Assembly: GCF_014831675.1 (NCBI RefSeq)
Contig: NZ_VJXY01000003.1
Coordinates: 124,001 to 188,000 of the forward strand
DNA from: Komarekiella delphini-convector SJRDD-AB1
GTDB lineage: Bacteria > Cyanobacteriota > Cyanobacteriia > Cyanobacteriales > Nostocaceae
Reading direction: 5' to 3'
Length of the DNA stretch: 64,000 nucleotides
Both the position numbers and the translations under genes were made by a program. Position 1 is the first letter of the stretch. Each line of letters opens with the position of its first letter. Of this stretch, positions 55,851 through 64,000 are shown in pieces. The notes under the pieces are model-generated. The model was not told where the DNA came from and searched no databases. It saw only the letters and a program-made list of their open reading frames with translations.

Positions 55851-57020
55851 ATGAAAGACTTCCACGTTACAGCTTTTCGAGAGATGACAAGGAACGGCAT
55901 CGGTATTCGCACGGCGCAAGTGCGTCCTGAACGGCTCACTGGTCAAATTCACGTCTACGATGGTGTAGGGAAAGGTAAATCCCAAGCAGCTTTAGGGGTG
56001 GTTTTACGCTCGATCGGCTTGGGGATAAATACACCTAGCTATTCCAATCGCGTTTTATTACTTCGGTTTTTGAAAGGGCCAGAACGTGATTACGACGAAG
56101 ATGGCGCGATCGCAGCTTTACAGCGCGGTTTTCCCCATTTAATTGATCAGGTTCGCACAGGTCGTGCCGAATTTTTTGGCCCAGAAGAAATTACCTCTTT
56201 TGACCGATCTGAAGCGGCGCGGGGTTGGGATGTTGCTAAAGGTGCGATCGCCAGCGGTTTATATTCAGTTGTAGTCTTAGATGAAATTAACCCGGTGCTG
56301 GATTTGGGTTTGCTTCCAGTAGATGAGGTGGTGCGGACATTAAAATCCAAACCCCAAGAATTAGAAATTATCGCCACTGGACGCGCCGCGCCGCAACAGT
56401 TGCTCGATATTGCAGATCTCCACTCAGAAATGAAACCCCAACACCACCCAACAGCAAAAGCCCTCTTACTTGAGGGGATTGAAATTTATACTGGTGCTGG
56501 TAAAGGCAAGTCTACCAGTGCTTTGGGTAAAGCTTTACAGGCAATTGGTAGGGGGATTAATCATCCAGGATCTACCCGTGTATTGATTATGCAGTGGCTC
56601 AAAGGTGGTAGTGGTTATACAGAAGATGCCGCGATCGCCGCTTTGCAGCAATCTTATCCTGAAGTGGTGGATCATCAGCGCTGCGGTGGAGATGCGATCG
56701 TCTGGCGCAATTCGCGGCAAGAATTAGACTATGTAGAAGCCGAACGCGGTTGGGAAATCGCCAAAGTTGCGATCGCCTCTGGATTATACAAAACTATCAT
56801 CCTCGATGAACTCAATCCCACCGTTGACTTGGAACTACTCCCCGTTGAACCCATTGTTCAAGCTTTGCTCCGCAAACCCCGCGACACCGAAATCATCATC
56901 ACCGGTCGCTGCCAAAATCAACCCGCATACTTCGACTTAGCTAGCATTCACTCTGAGGTCTATTGCCACAAGCACTACGCCAATCAAGGCGTAGAACTTA
57001 AGCGAGGGGTAGATTATTAA
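55851..57020 (+). CDS. Tandem-domain CobO/BtuR-like P-loop adenosyltransferase
   Basis: A 389-residue protein with two homologous P-loop domains. The first (about residues 30-200) has VYDGVGKGKSQAALG and VVLDEINPVLDLGLL; the second (about 210-380) has YTGAGKGKSTSALG and IILDELNPTVDLELL. Each resembles a whole CobA/CobO cob(I)alamin or corrinoid adenosyltransferase (usually 170-200 residues), including the LEIIATGRAAPQQL/TEIIITGRCQN end. Such enzymes adenosylate cobalt for B12 coenzyme. Two fused copies suggest a built-in dimer or a new role. ATG 55851 is used. No cob gene lies nearby. Confidence 0.85.
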   Translation: MKDFHVTAFREMTRNGIGIRTAQVRPERLTGQIHVYDGVGKGKSQAALGVVLRSIGLGINTPSYSNRVLLLRFLKGPERDYDEDGAIAALQRGFPHLIDQVRTGRAEFFGPEEITSFDRSEAARGWDVAKGAIASGLYSVVVLDEINPVLDLGLLPVDEVVRTLKSKPQELEIIATGRAAPQQLLDIADLHSEMKPQHHPTAKALLLEGIEIYTGAGKGKSTSALGKALQAIGRGINHPGSTRVLIMQWLKGGSGYTEDAAIAALQQSYPEVVDHQRCGGDAIVWRNSRQELDYVEAERGWEIAKVAIASGLYKTIILDELNPTVDLELLPVEPIVQALLRKPRDTEIIITGRCQNQPAYFDLASIHSEVYCHKHYANQGVELKRGVDY

Positions 57021-57076
57021 ATCAGTAAACAGTAAACAGTAAACAGTTATCAAGGGGATGGTGGGGGATTTAAACC

Positions 57077-57095
57077 CGCCAGATAGCTCCTGGCG
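57077..57095 (+). terminator. Small hairpin after the CobO-like gene
   Basis: CGCCAG (57077-57082) and CTGGCG (57090-57095) form a 6-bp stem with a 7-base loop, 57 bases past the stop. The following TGGCTTTGGGTTATTAG is only slightly T-rich. Heptamers (AGTAAAC type) lie just before it. Confidence 0.35.
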
Positions 57096-57261
57096 CTGGC
57101 TTTGGGTTATTAGTTTTCAGCTTGTTTGCGATCGCTGATATAGTGGTTCCCCTTAAACCCAATTATCTTGACTGTTGACTATTACTGTTTACTGTTGACT
57201 GTTGACTGTTAAAAATGCACCGTAAGATGTCTCACGGTGCGCTTTCTTGATTTTGCCTAAT

Positions 57262-57672
57262 TTACTTGGATGCAAGAAATCCTGATACATCTGCGTGTGC
57301 CAAGATAACATCGGGTTCACGCTGGAGAGCCGCATAGTATTTTCTTGCAAACACATTGCCAACCTCTGACGGTACAATCAGCTGGCGGGCATCGGCAATC
57401 AAATTTTCGACATTTTCCGCTGATACTGGTTCATCTGCTTCGAGCATCTCATCAATTTGTACAACAAGCTCAGAAATGCGATGTAGCCAAGCAAATTGTT
57501 CGTGATTGATCACCAGTTGCAGAAGTTCTCTACTCGATACTCGTCCCTGAACTTGTTCGTAGGCAATGCGTTCTGTCTCAAGCAACACCTTGTGAAGGCG
57601 GAGGAATTTGTTTCGCAAATCACGTAGATGTTGATGTTGATGTATTCGTTGTAAAAGTATGTTAGAAGTCAA
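57262..57672 (-). CDS. Uncharacterised helical protein downstream of the pirin fragment
   Basis: A 136-residue protein that looks mostly helical: LRDLRNKFLRLHKVLLETER, VSSRELLQLVINHEQFAWLH and SAENVENLIADARQLIVP. It ends RKYYAALQREPDVILAHADV. I do not recognise it with certainty; it seems like a four-helix bundle. It starts 11 bases before the end of the pirin fragment, so the two frames overlap and may be cotranscribed. It seems intact. Confidence 0.6.
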   Translation of the reverse strand: MTSNILLQRIHQHQHLRDLRNKFLRLHKVLLETERIAYEQVQGRVSSRELLQLVINHEQFAWLHRISELVVQIDEMLEADEPVSAENVENLIADARQLIVPSEVGNVFARKYYAALQREPDVILAHADVSGFLASK

Positions 57673-57979
57673 TGGAACTTATCCTCCCGTTACGATAGCC
57701 TGCAAAGGCTGGAATAATTTCGGCTTCGGTATTCATCACAAATAGACCGTAGCGAATAATTGGTTCGTTGAGTGGTAAGCCAGCGATGAGCAGCACATCT
57801 AATGGTGATTTTGCATTTGATGGATTTGCAACCATCGCTTTCTCACCGTCTTGTGTCAACAGCAACATCTCCCACATATTTCTTATCTTCGCCAAATAAG
57901 CTTTTTTCATCAAGCAAAAATTTAAGCTCATCTCACCCCTAAAAGGAGATGGGATTTCATGTTGACTGTTGACTGTCAA
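57662..57979 (-). pseudogene. Truncated pirin (C-terminal part), fused to repeat sequence
   Basis: From about residue 48 to the end the frame reads KSPLDVLLIAGLPLNEPIIR, then YGLFVMNTEAEIIPAFAGYR and NGRI, the C-terminal cupin part of pirin family proteins. The first 20 residues (MTVNSQHEIPSPFRGEMSLN) come from the GTTGACT/CCCCTAAAA repeat element at 57924-57982. A normal pirin is about 230-290 residues, so the N-terminal half is missing. The gene was probably cut when the repeat arrived or by a deletion with it at the border. Whether the fragment is expressed is doubtful. Confidence 0.7.
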
Positions 57980-57982
57980 CGG
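57924..57982 (+). repeat. Dispersed repeat, copy 3 (at the pirin break)
   Basis: AAGCTCATCTCACCCCTAAA then AGGAGATGGGATTTCATGTT and GACTGTTGACTGTCAACGG matches 1061-1126 closely. Here it supplies the 5' end of the truncated pirin frame. Confidence 0.85.
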
Positions 57983-58123
57983 TCTAAAAAGGCTTTCTCA
58001 GAACTTAGCACTTAAAATGACTTTGTTATATAGTTCCTATATATGATTACTCATATATTAACATTAGACCATATCAGAAATGACAGATGTAATTTCTACT
58101 ACTTTAGTTTCGGAAAACCGCCT

Positions 58124-58669
58124 ATGTCTTTAGCACACACAATTCTAGGTCTGCTTCAGCAAGAAGAAATGACAGGTTACGACCTAAAAACAAGTTGCTT
58201 TGATCAATGTATTGCTCACTTGTGGACTGCTGACCAGGCACAGATTTACAGAACTCTCGATAAACTAGTTGAGCAGGATTGGATTACTTGTACCGTCAAG
58301 ATTCAACACGATCGCCCCAATCGTAAAGTCTATAGTATGACTGAAGCAGGAAAAGCCGAATTAATCCGATGGCTTCAATGCCCTCAGCCCTTACCAACAG
58401 TACGAGAACCTCTGCTTGTTCAGTTATTTTTTGCAGCACAGTTACCAAATGAGGCCATTATTAAATTGCTAGAACAGCAGCTAGAGGCACGCAGTGAAAA
58501 GCTAGCCACATGTGAAAATATTGAGTTACCTGTGCTCGGTGATCAGTTTGCAAGTCGTGAGCAGATTATGCAAAGGCTCGTACTAGAGTTGGTAATCCAA
58601 AGAGAACACACTTACATTAACTGGTTAAAGATAGCTATTGATGTTCTTTGCCACCAATCAGCTTTTTAA
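58124..58669 (+). CDS. PadR-family transcriptional regulator
   Basis: From ATG 58124 the protein is about 181 residues, starting MSLAHTILGLLQQEEMTGYD. The winged-helix DNA-binding domain holds HLWTADQAQIYRTLDKLVEQ and NRKVYSMTEAGKAELIRWLQ. The C-terminal Vir_act_alpha_C-type part (residues 95-175) forms the dimerising coiled coil, with YINWLK near its end. PadR proteins usually repress a neighbouring gene in response to a ligand. The gene is divergent from the pirin fragment and precedes an aminotransferase. An upstream ATG at 58043 would add 27 non-family residues. Confidence 0.9.
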   Translation: MSLAHTILGLLQQEEMTGYDLKTSCFDQCIAHLWTADQAQIYRTLDKLVEQDWITCTVKIQHDRPNRKVYSMTEAGKAELIRWLQCPQPLPTVREPLLVQLFFAAQLPNEAIIKLLEQQLEARSEKLATCENIELPVLGDQFASREQIMQRLVLELVIQREHTYINWLKIAIDVLCHQSAF

Positions 58670-58842
58670 ACGAATAAGCCTAAGTCATAATTATTAACCC
58701 ATAAAAGTAACTCTTAAATATTGACGACCTTCATCCTATGGTCGAAGCTGCGCGTAGCTTGCTTAAGCGCAGAGGTACACAGAAAAAAGTGCAACAGCTT
58801 AATTGCAGATATCCGCGTCAAACTAGAACATAACTCGCTCCT

Positions 58843-60042
58843 ATGACTTCTACTCCTAGTTACCGAATTGCTGATTTGTTTGCCGAACGAGCTAGAAACC
58901 TGACACCACCAACCTACGGTACAGAGTTAACCAAAATTATCACCGTTAGCTTTGCCTATGGTTTAGCTGACCCAATTCTCTTTCCTCACACTGACTTAGC
59001 TGCTGCAAGTGCGACTGTGCTGGCACAAGAGGCCCCGACTGCCCTCAACTATGGCCCACCCTCAGATCAACTGTATGAGCAGATCATCCTCCGCTTGCGA
59101 GCTAGGGGGATCGCTGCCGATCGCGATCGCGTGATCATCGGCTATGGTTCCAGTCAAATCCTCGGTTTGCTACCAGATGTGTTTGTCGAGCCTGGTGATG
59201 TGGTAATTGTTGAAGGGCCAACCTTTTTGGGGGTGGTTAACAAATTTGCCAACGCTGGCGCACACTTAATTACTATTCCTGTCGATGAGTTAGGGATGGA
59301 TGTGGATGTGCTGGAAGCAACTTTAATTGATTTGAAAAAACAGGGCATCCGACCCCGATTTATTTACACCATCCCGACCTTTCACAATCCTACAGGCGTT
59401 ACTATGCCGCTGTTTCGGCGCAAAAAGTTGGTAGCCCTGGCAGCAGAGTATGGCGTCCTAGTAGTGGAAGATGAAGCCTACACTGATTTGCGCTTTCGAG
59501 GAGAGGTTCTACCTCCCATAGCGACTCTCAATGATGAGGGGTGGGTGTTATACGTGAGTACCTTCTCAAAAACTATCGCTCCCGGTATACGTCTGGGCTG
59601 GGCTTGTGGCGATCCGGCAATCATTGAGCGGCTGGCAATGTTCAAAAGCGAGGGGCCTGTTGGGCCGTTTGTTAGCCATGTGGTTGCCCATTACTGCGCT
59701 ACGGGCAAACTAGATAATCATATCCAGGATCTAATCGCCTGTTACCAGCATAAATGTAATCTGATGTTAGAGGCGATCGCTCACGAGTTTCCTAGTGATG
59801 TGGTTGCCTTGCGCCCCGATGGTGGCTTCTTTGTTTGGTGTAAATTACCACCAGATATCAGTGCCAATACACTCCTGACTGCTGCCAGTGAACACGGCGT
59901 CACCTTCTTACCAGGTACTCGCTGTTATGCCAATGGCCAAGGAGATGATGCCATCAGGCTGGCTTTTAGCTTTCAGCCAACTGAGAAGATTGTCGAAGGG
60001 ATTGCCATCTTGGGATCTGTACTGCGGGAACTCCGCCGTTAA
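58843..60042 (+). CDS. PLP-dependent aminotransferase (class I/II)
   Basis: A 399-residue fold-type I aminotransferase. Motifs: YGPPSDQLYEQIILRLRARG, then VIVEGPTFLGVVNKFANAGA, FHNPTGVTMPLFRRKKLVAL, VVEDEAYTDLRFRG and the PLP-Lys in STFSKTIAPGIRLGW. It is closest to the MocR-/2-aminoadipate-type group. The substrate is uncertain. It follows PadR after a 173-base gap and may be a target of that regulator. Confidence 0.9.
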   Translation: MTSTPSYRIADLFAERARNLTPPTYGTELTKIITVSFAYGLADPILFPHTDLAAASATVLAQEAPTALNYGPPSDQLYEQIILRLRARGIAADRDRVIIGYGSSQILGLLPDVFVEPGDVVIVEGPTFLGVVNKFANAGAHLITIPVDELGMDVDVLEATLIDLKKQGIRPRFIYTIPTFHNPTGVTMPLFRRKKLVALAAEYGVLVVEDEAYTDLRFRGEVLPPIATLNDEGWVLYVSTFSKTIAPGIRLGWACGDPAIIERLAMFKSEGPVGPFVSHVVAHYCATGKLDNHIQDLIACYQHKCNLMLEAIAHEFPSDVVALRPDGGFFVWCKLPPDISANTLLTAASEHGVTFLPGTRCYANGQGDDAIRLAFSFQPTEKIVEGIAILGSVLRELRR

Positions 60043-60674
60043 AGTTGACACTTTTGTATTGGTACAACCCTTGCACGGCAGTTTCTACGCTGCGGGAACA
60101 TGGGTAAAATGGGTAAAGGGTAAGGGTTAAATTCAAACATGTGTCTTTTTCCCTTTCCCTCTTAACCAAAAAGTATTAGGTTAGTTTTAATAGCATTATT
60201 TAACCCACATTTCTGTTTAGCAAAAAAGCTTAACCCAAATTTGTACAAATATTAACTCAACCTTTGCTAATGCCGTATGCCTTGGTAAGAAGATTGTGAG
60301 GTGACAACGGTAAAGTACAGTAATTTTGTCGGGATTTAGATGTATCAATTCCATCAACCTACCGAAACCCAGATTGAAATCTATCAAAAGTTGCAGTTCA
60401 CTGCAATTAAGGAGCGTAGATTCATCAACTTCCCCGCCCACAAGGGGATTGGGTTTCTTGCAGAGACAATGAAACTGCAACTTCCCTGCATACATAGATT
60501 CTGAGCAGAACTGAGTGAGGCGTAGACGCACAAAACCCAGAGAGAAGTTCAGCAAACTTTGTTCGGTTGCAACTTGGTCTTTCAAACCAGGTTGGACAAC
60601 ATACGCGCGATCGCCTTCAGTATGACATTTAAATCATTTTCTTTGTGGAGTTTTTTTACTGTTGAGGAGTACAA
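60043..60674. other. Intergenic region after the aminotransferase gene
   Basis: About 630 bases. Minus-strand frames here have no coding character. No repeat family or promoter could be assigned except the ribosome site GAGGAG before the next ATG at 60675. Confidence 0.5.
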
Positions 60675-61175
60675 ATGCTTGAGGCTATCGCTGTTGCTTG
60701 GCTATTACTATTTCTTGGCGATTTCCTTTCTACTTTTATTTATCACATACCTGAGCATGTTTTTGGTAGCCTCCACCTAAAAACGCACCACTCCTGGAAG
60801 AAGGACTTCCGCCACTATGCTATTTTAACGTTCAATACCCAGGTTCTTTTAGATGGTATTTTGGGTGCACTGCCATATTTGCTTGTGTCAGTAGTTCTGT
60901 GGTCTTTCTCTCCAATTGGCGTTATCGCTGGACTATTGTTTGGTCAGTTTCACGTATGGTGGAGACACATAATAGTCTTGGGTTGGCAAACTCCAAAGCT
61001 TGTAACTATTTTGTGCCAACTTCTATTCATCACAACTCCTGAGAGACACTGGCTACACCATCAAAAAACTAACCTAGGTTTCGGTGATATTTTTACATTT
61101 TTTGAGCAACCTTCCAAAGCATGGATGCGTTGGCTACGGCTGCTAAGGCTTCATCTGCGTTATTCGCGTGTCTAG
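60675..61175 (+). CDS. Fatty-acid-hydroxylase/sterol-desaturase-like membrane protein
   Basis: A 166-residue protein with three membrane segments. His-rich motifs match the membrane di-iron superfamily: HIPEH, LKTHHSW, GQFHVWWRH and RHWLHHQ, eight or more His in the usual clusters. It starts at ATG 60675 with GAGGAG seven bases upstream. Such enzymes oxidise lipids or carotenoids. Its length is below the usual 200-300 residues, yet the His clusters are complete. No partner is nearby; the substrate is unknown. Confidence 0.8.
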   Translation: MLEAIAVAWLLLFLGDFLSTFIYHIPEHVFGSLHLKTHHSWKKDFRHYAILTFNTQVLLDGILGALPYLLVSVVLWSFSPIGVIAGLLFGQFHVWWRHIIVLGWQTPKLVTILCQLLFITTPERHWLHHQKTNLGFGDIFTFFEQPSKAWMRWLRLLRLHLRYSRV

Positions 61176-61210
61176 CTGGTGGTCTGTTTCATTAATTTTG
61201 CTGGGCTATT

Positions 61211-61243
61211 AGATCCCCGACTTCTTAAAGAAGTTGGGGATCT
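61211..61243 (+). repeat. Palindromic repeat after the hydroxylase-like gene
   Basis: AGATCCCCGACTTCTT and AGAAGTTGGGGATCT form a long stem with one G-T pair around a one- to two-base centre. It is a type of dispersed palindrome common in filamentous cyanobacteria (from memory) and could also end the transcript. Confidence 0.8.
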
Positions 61244-61375
61244 GACCACCGGGTCAGCCACTTTGGCGGGACGCAAGCCGATACCGCCAAGTGATCTCAC
61301 CAAAAAGGAGAGCTGTTAATGAACAAGAGTCATATCTTGCTCAATGTTTTGGCAATGTAAGATGGTTTATGTAGT

Positions 61376-62215
61376 TCACTTAATACCAGACACCAAGCCA
61401 AACCGAATTAACCCGCGTTGATAACCGCGACGCATTAACCCCAGGGATAAGGCTCCTTGGATGGTAGTCCAACCAGCATTTAGTAAGCCCCAAAGCGCTT
61501 GGGGAGTGAAGGCGGAATCAATCACTACATTCCAGAATGGGGCAACAGCTTTTGACCAGTCAGCGGTGCGGATATTGTTTAATGGAAGTTGACGTGCGAT
61601 CGCCTCATACTCTGGCAAAGAAATCACATAAGGTAAACAATACACCCGATAAATATCTTCTAAATGCTTTTGTTCATCGGCTGTCAACGGTGATTCATTA
61701 GTCGGTCGATGACACCAAGTCACCATAATAAAAATCCCGCCAGGTTTTAACACCCGGTAGCACTCCTCCATAAACTTGGTTTTATCTGGCATGTGTTCAC
61801 CACTTTCTAACGACCAAACCAAGTCAAAAGAATTGTCAGCAAAGGGCATGGCTTGAGCATTTGCCACCTGGAATTGTGTTCTCATCAAACCAGCCTCTAG
61901 AGCGCGTTCTGTGGCTCTCGCGGCTTGCACCGGACTCAGTGTAATACCTGTAGCCTGAGCATTAAACTTTTCTGCCAGGTATAAAGAACTGCCGCCAATA
62001 CCACAACCCACATCTAGGATATTTTCCGCTGTTTGTACCCCTGCCCACTTGAGCAGTTCTTCAATTAAATCAATTTGAGCCTGACGGCGGTCTTTGTTCT
62101 CATTGCCATCTGACCCGTAATAGCCGTGATGCATGTGTTCGCCCCAAATCTGTTCCCACAGACCAGAGGAAGCGTCGTAAAATTGCTGAATTTGCTGGTA
62201 AAGTGTTGCACTCAT
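61376..62215 (-). CDS. SAM-dependent methyltransferase, gamma-tocopherol methyltransferase type
   Basis: A 279-residue methyltransferase. The SAM motif is ILDVGCGIGGSSLYLAEKFN, followed by ITLSPVQAARATERALEAGL, FDLVWSLESGEHMPDKTKF and YRVLKPGGIFIMVTWCHRPT. The order and the LESGEHM motif match tocopherol (vitamin E) methyltransferases of cyanobacteria and plants, which convert gamma- to alpha-tocopherol. A close relative of another substrate is possible. It has no N-terminal transit segment. It is divergent from ktrB. Confidence 0.85.
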   Translation of the reverse strand: MSATLYQQIQQFYDASSGLWEQIWGEHMHHGYYGSDGNENKDRRQAQIDLIEELLKWAGVQTAENILDVGCGIGGSSLYLAEKFNAQATGITLSPVQAARATERALEAGLMRTQFQVANAQAMPFADNSFDLVWSLESGEHMPDKTKFMEECYRVLKPGGIFIMVTWCHRPTNESPLTADEQKHLEDIYRVYCLPYVISLPEYEAIARQLPLNNIRTADWSKAVAPFWNVVIDSAFTPQALWGLLNAGWTTIQGALSLGLMRRGYQRGLIRFGLVSGIK

Positions 62216-62458
62216 GTAAAAAGCAGTGTTGAGAAGAAGCAGAATTCAAAAAAAAATATATTGGTAGGCTACCATGTATGTTTTTAATAAATTAAGGTGT
62301 TTTTGTTTCCAGGGAGGGTTAACCCCGACTTATATTTCCTGGAAAAATTTGTAGATGCTAGCTTAATTAAGCTGCTCTTGCTTCAACTTATCTACTTTAT
62401 GTTGCCGAGATGCCTGCCATGATTGAGTTTTTCATTTTTTTTGAATTTTGAATTGCTT

Positions 62459-63793
62459 ATGACTGTTGCTCGCACAGTTTGCTTAGGATTTCTGGCTGTC
62501 ATCACTATAGGCACTATCCTACTGATGATGCCTTTTTCAACTAGCAATGGTACTTGGAATGACCCAATTGTGGCGCTGTTCACCTCTACATCCGCAGTTT
62601 GTGTTACTGGTTTATCAGTAGTTGACCCTGGTACTTATTTTTCTTTTTGGGGTGAGTTGTTTATCATGCTGTTGGTTCAGATTGGTGGTTTGGGCTACAT
62701 GACAAGCACCACCTTTCTGATTTTGCTGATTGGACGCAAGTTTGACTTGCGACAAAAAATAGCTATTCAACAATCTTTAGACCGACCAGGAATGAGTGGT
62801 AGTGCTCAAGTTATCCGCTCCATCATTGCTACAACACTGATTTTTGAAATTACTGGAATATTTTTACTTTTACCAGCTTTTGTACCCAGATATGGATGGG
62901 ATAAAGGACTTTGGTTCGCAATTTTTCATAGTGTTAATTCTTGGAATAATGCTGGTTTTAGTCTTTTCAAAGATAGCTTAATTGGTTATCAGTCAAATGT
63001 GTTAGTAGTTTTCACTGTCACATTATTGATTATCTTTGGGGGAATTGGTTATCAGGTAATTTTTGAAATGTATATTTGGTTGCGCGATCGCCTGTCACAA
63101 AAAACTCGAGCTCAAGTATTTTCTCTAGATTTTAAAGTTGCTATCAGTACAACAATTATATTGATATTGCTAGGTATATTAGCTTTTTTATGTATAGAGA
63201 TCAGAAATCCTGAAACTTTTGGTTTGCTCAATTTTCGTGACCAGTTATTATTAGCATGGTTTCAATCGGTTACTCCCAGAACTGCTGGATTTAACACCAT
63301 TGATATCAGCAAAATGACCACTGCTGGTTTATTTATTACCATAGCACTGATGTTTATTGGTGCAAGCCCAGGCGGTACAGGAGGTGGTATGAAAACAACA
63401 ACGCTGAGAGTGTTAACCAGTTGTACAAAAACGATTCTTCAAGGTAAAGAAGAAGTTTTATTGTATGAACGCAAGATAGCAATATCTTTAATTTTGAAAG
63501 CTGTTGGTGTATTGGTTGGTTCAGTCGCAACCGTAATTTTGTCTACAATTTTAATTGCACTTACAGATCCCAAATTAGATTTTATTCAAATTCTCTTTGA
63601 AGTAGTATCAGCCTTTGCCACTGTGGGATTATCTACAGGAATCACAGGTAGTGTTTCCACAGCCGCAAAGTTGATCTTAATTGTTACAATGTATATTGGA
63701 AGAGTGGGTGTTTTACTACTTATGTCAGCGGTATTAGGAGATCCTAAACCTACTAGAATTCACTATCCTGAAGAAAACTTACTCGTAGGATAG
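62459..63793 (+). CDS. ktrB: Potassium uptake transporter subunit KtrB
   Basis: A TrkH/KtrB-type K+ channel-like transporter of about 444 residues from ATG 62459. Four pore loops are seen: SAVCVTGLSVVDPGTYFSF, NSWNNAGFSLFKDSLIG, TPRTAGFNTIDISKMTTAG and FATVGLSTGITGSV; each supplies a Gly of the filter. GASPGGTGGGMKTTTLRVL is a typical inner motif. Ktr needs the cytoplasmic NAD-binding KtrA subunit, which may lie downstream beyond the window. A TTG at 62423 would add 12 residues without likeness to the family. Confidence 0.93.
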   Translation: MTVARTVCLGFLAVITIGTILLMMPFSTSNGTWNDPIVALFTSTSAVCVTGLSVVDPGTYFSFWGELFIMLLVQIGGLGYMTSTTFLILLIGRKFDLRQKIAIQQSLDRPGMSGSAQVIRSIIATTLIFEITGIFLLLPAFVPRYGWDKGLWFAIFHSVNSWNNAGFSLFKDSLIGYQSNVLVVFTVTLLIIFGGIGYQVIFEMYIWLRDRLSQKTRAQVFSLDFKVAISTTIILILLGILAFLCIEIRNPETFGLLNFRDQLLLAWFQSVTPRTAGFNTIDISKMTTAGLFITIALMFIGASPGGTGGGMKTTTLRVLTSCTKTILQGKEEVLLYERKIAISLILKAVGVLVGSVATVILSTILIALTDPKLDFIQILFEVVSAFATVGLSTGITGSVSTAAKLILIVTMYIGRVGVLLLMSAVLGDPKPTRIHYPEENLLVG

Positions 63794-63829
63794 TTTAGAG
63801 GAAAAAAGGAGATGAAAAAAGTAAGGAAA

Positions 63830-63948
63830 GCAGGGGAAGCAGAGGGGCAGAGGGGCGGAGGTCTACGGTAGGAACCCCCAACGCGGGAAGGGGGGGCAGA
63901 GGGGCAAAGGAGAGAATAATTAATGACAAATGACAGATGACAAATGAC
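63830..63948. repeat. Composite G-rich repeat after ktrB
   Basis: GAGGGGCGGAGGTCTACGGT then AGGAACCCCCAACGCGGG, then AATAATTAATGACAAATGAC, closely matches 52965-53093, with the tail continuing as ACAGATGACAAATGACC. It lies just after the ktrB stop, before the end of the window. Confidence 0.85.
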
Positions 63949-64000
63949 CAACAACTAATAATTAAACTGATAAAATATACATCTCCAGACAAAAAATAGG

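Noticed and set aside
57061-57110. Possible tRNA-like piece (GGGGGATTTAAACCCGCC)
   Set aside because: Only a T-arm-like segment is seen, with no acceptor or anticodon arm.
60217-60585. Minus-strand 122-residue frame
   Set aside because: Odd Cys/Leu-rich composition, no ribosome site and no motif; probably chance in non-coding DNA.

Overview
The window comes from a filamentous, very probably heterocyst-forming cyanobacterium (Nostocales type: Nostoc, Anabaena and relatives). The signs are an ntcA gene with its own NtcA box, a fraC-fraD-fraE set for septal integrity, a high-light-inducible (Hlip) gene, DUF3084 and DUF3146 genes, many HIP1 octamers (GCGATCGC), and the heptanucleotide tandem repeats and small palindromic repeats common in these genomes. 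Genes lie on both strands, mostly singly or in pairs, with repeat-rich gaps.

Layout. 1-10 kb: the 5' part of atpD (minus), a small secreted-type ORF, a SirB1-like protein, an SRPBCC protein, a TM-helix channel-like protein, a dynamin/Era-like GTPase, tpiA, folP and a band-7 protein. 10-20 kb: remnants of a toxin-antitoxin pair, a polysaccharide export protein, an ABC ATPase, hisB, fabI, divergent ntcA, then DUF3084, a YqgF-like nuclease, DUF3146 and tRNA-Lys(CUU) at 20.5 kb. 20-30 kb: a sensor kinase whose phospho-acceptor His is Gln, a GHL10-type lipid-face hydrolase with a membrane protein, glcD, an orphan DUF2281-like ORF, a nucleotidyltransferase, a Uma2 nuclease and miaA. 30-42 kb: gyrB, a fasciclin lipoprotein, sigA, an Hlip gene, a GNAT enzyme, a GyrA/ParC subunit, a single-domain response regulator and a TPR protein. 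43-49 kb: adaptor, permease, ATPase and TolC-type genes of one tripartite efflux system. 49-64 kb: a hybrid kinase, a pentapeptide protein, fraE-fraD-fraC, a tandem CobO-like protein, a truncated pirin, PadR, an aminotransferase, a fatty-acid-hydroxylase-like protein, a tocopherol-type methyltransferase and ktrB.

How parts work together. NtcA (nitrogen control) and FraCDE (cell-cell junctions) point to a multicellular diazotrophic lifestyle. The efflux genes at 43.5-49.1 kb form one machine. tpiA, glcD, fabI, hisB, folP, miaA, gyrB, sigA and the type IIA topoisomerase subunit are housekeeping.

The most unusual content is repeat-driven. Repeat-derived DNA has apparently entered the coding frames of miaA and of the topoisomerase subunit. 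A cluster of four near-perfect hairpins separates the efflux permease and ATPase genes. Two antitoxin-like reading frames have ATA exactly where the start codon should be, each behind a good Shine-Dalgarno. I did not find a clearly new multi-gene system; the best leads are listed as findings. All function calls rest on reading the translated sequences from memory of the families, without database searches.
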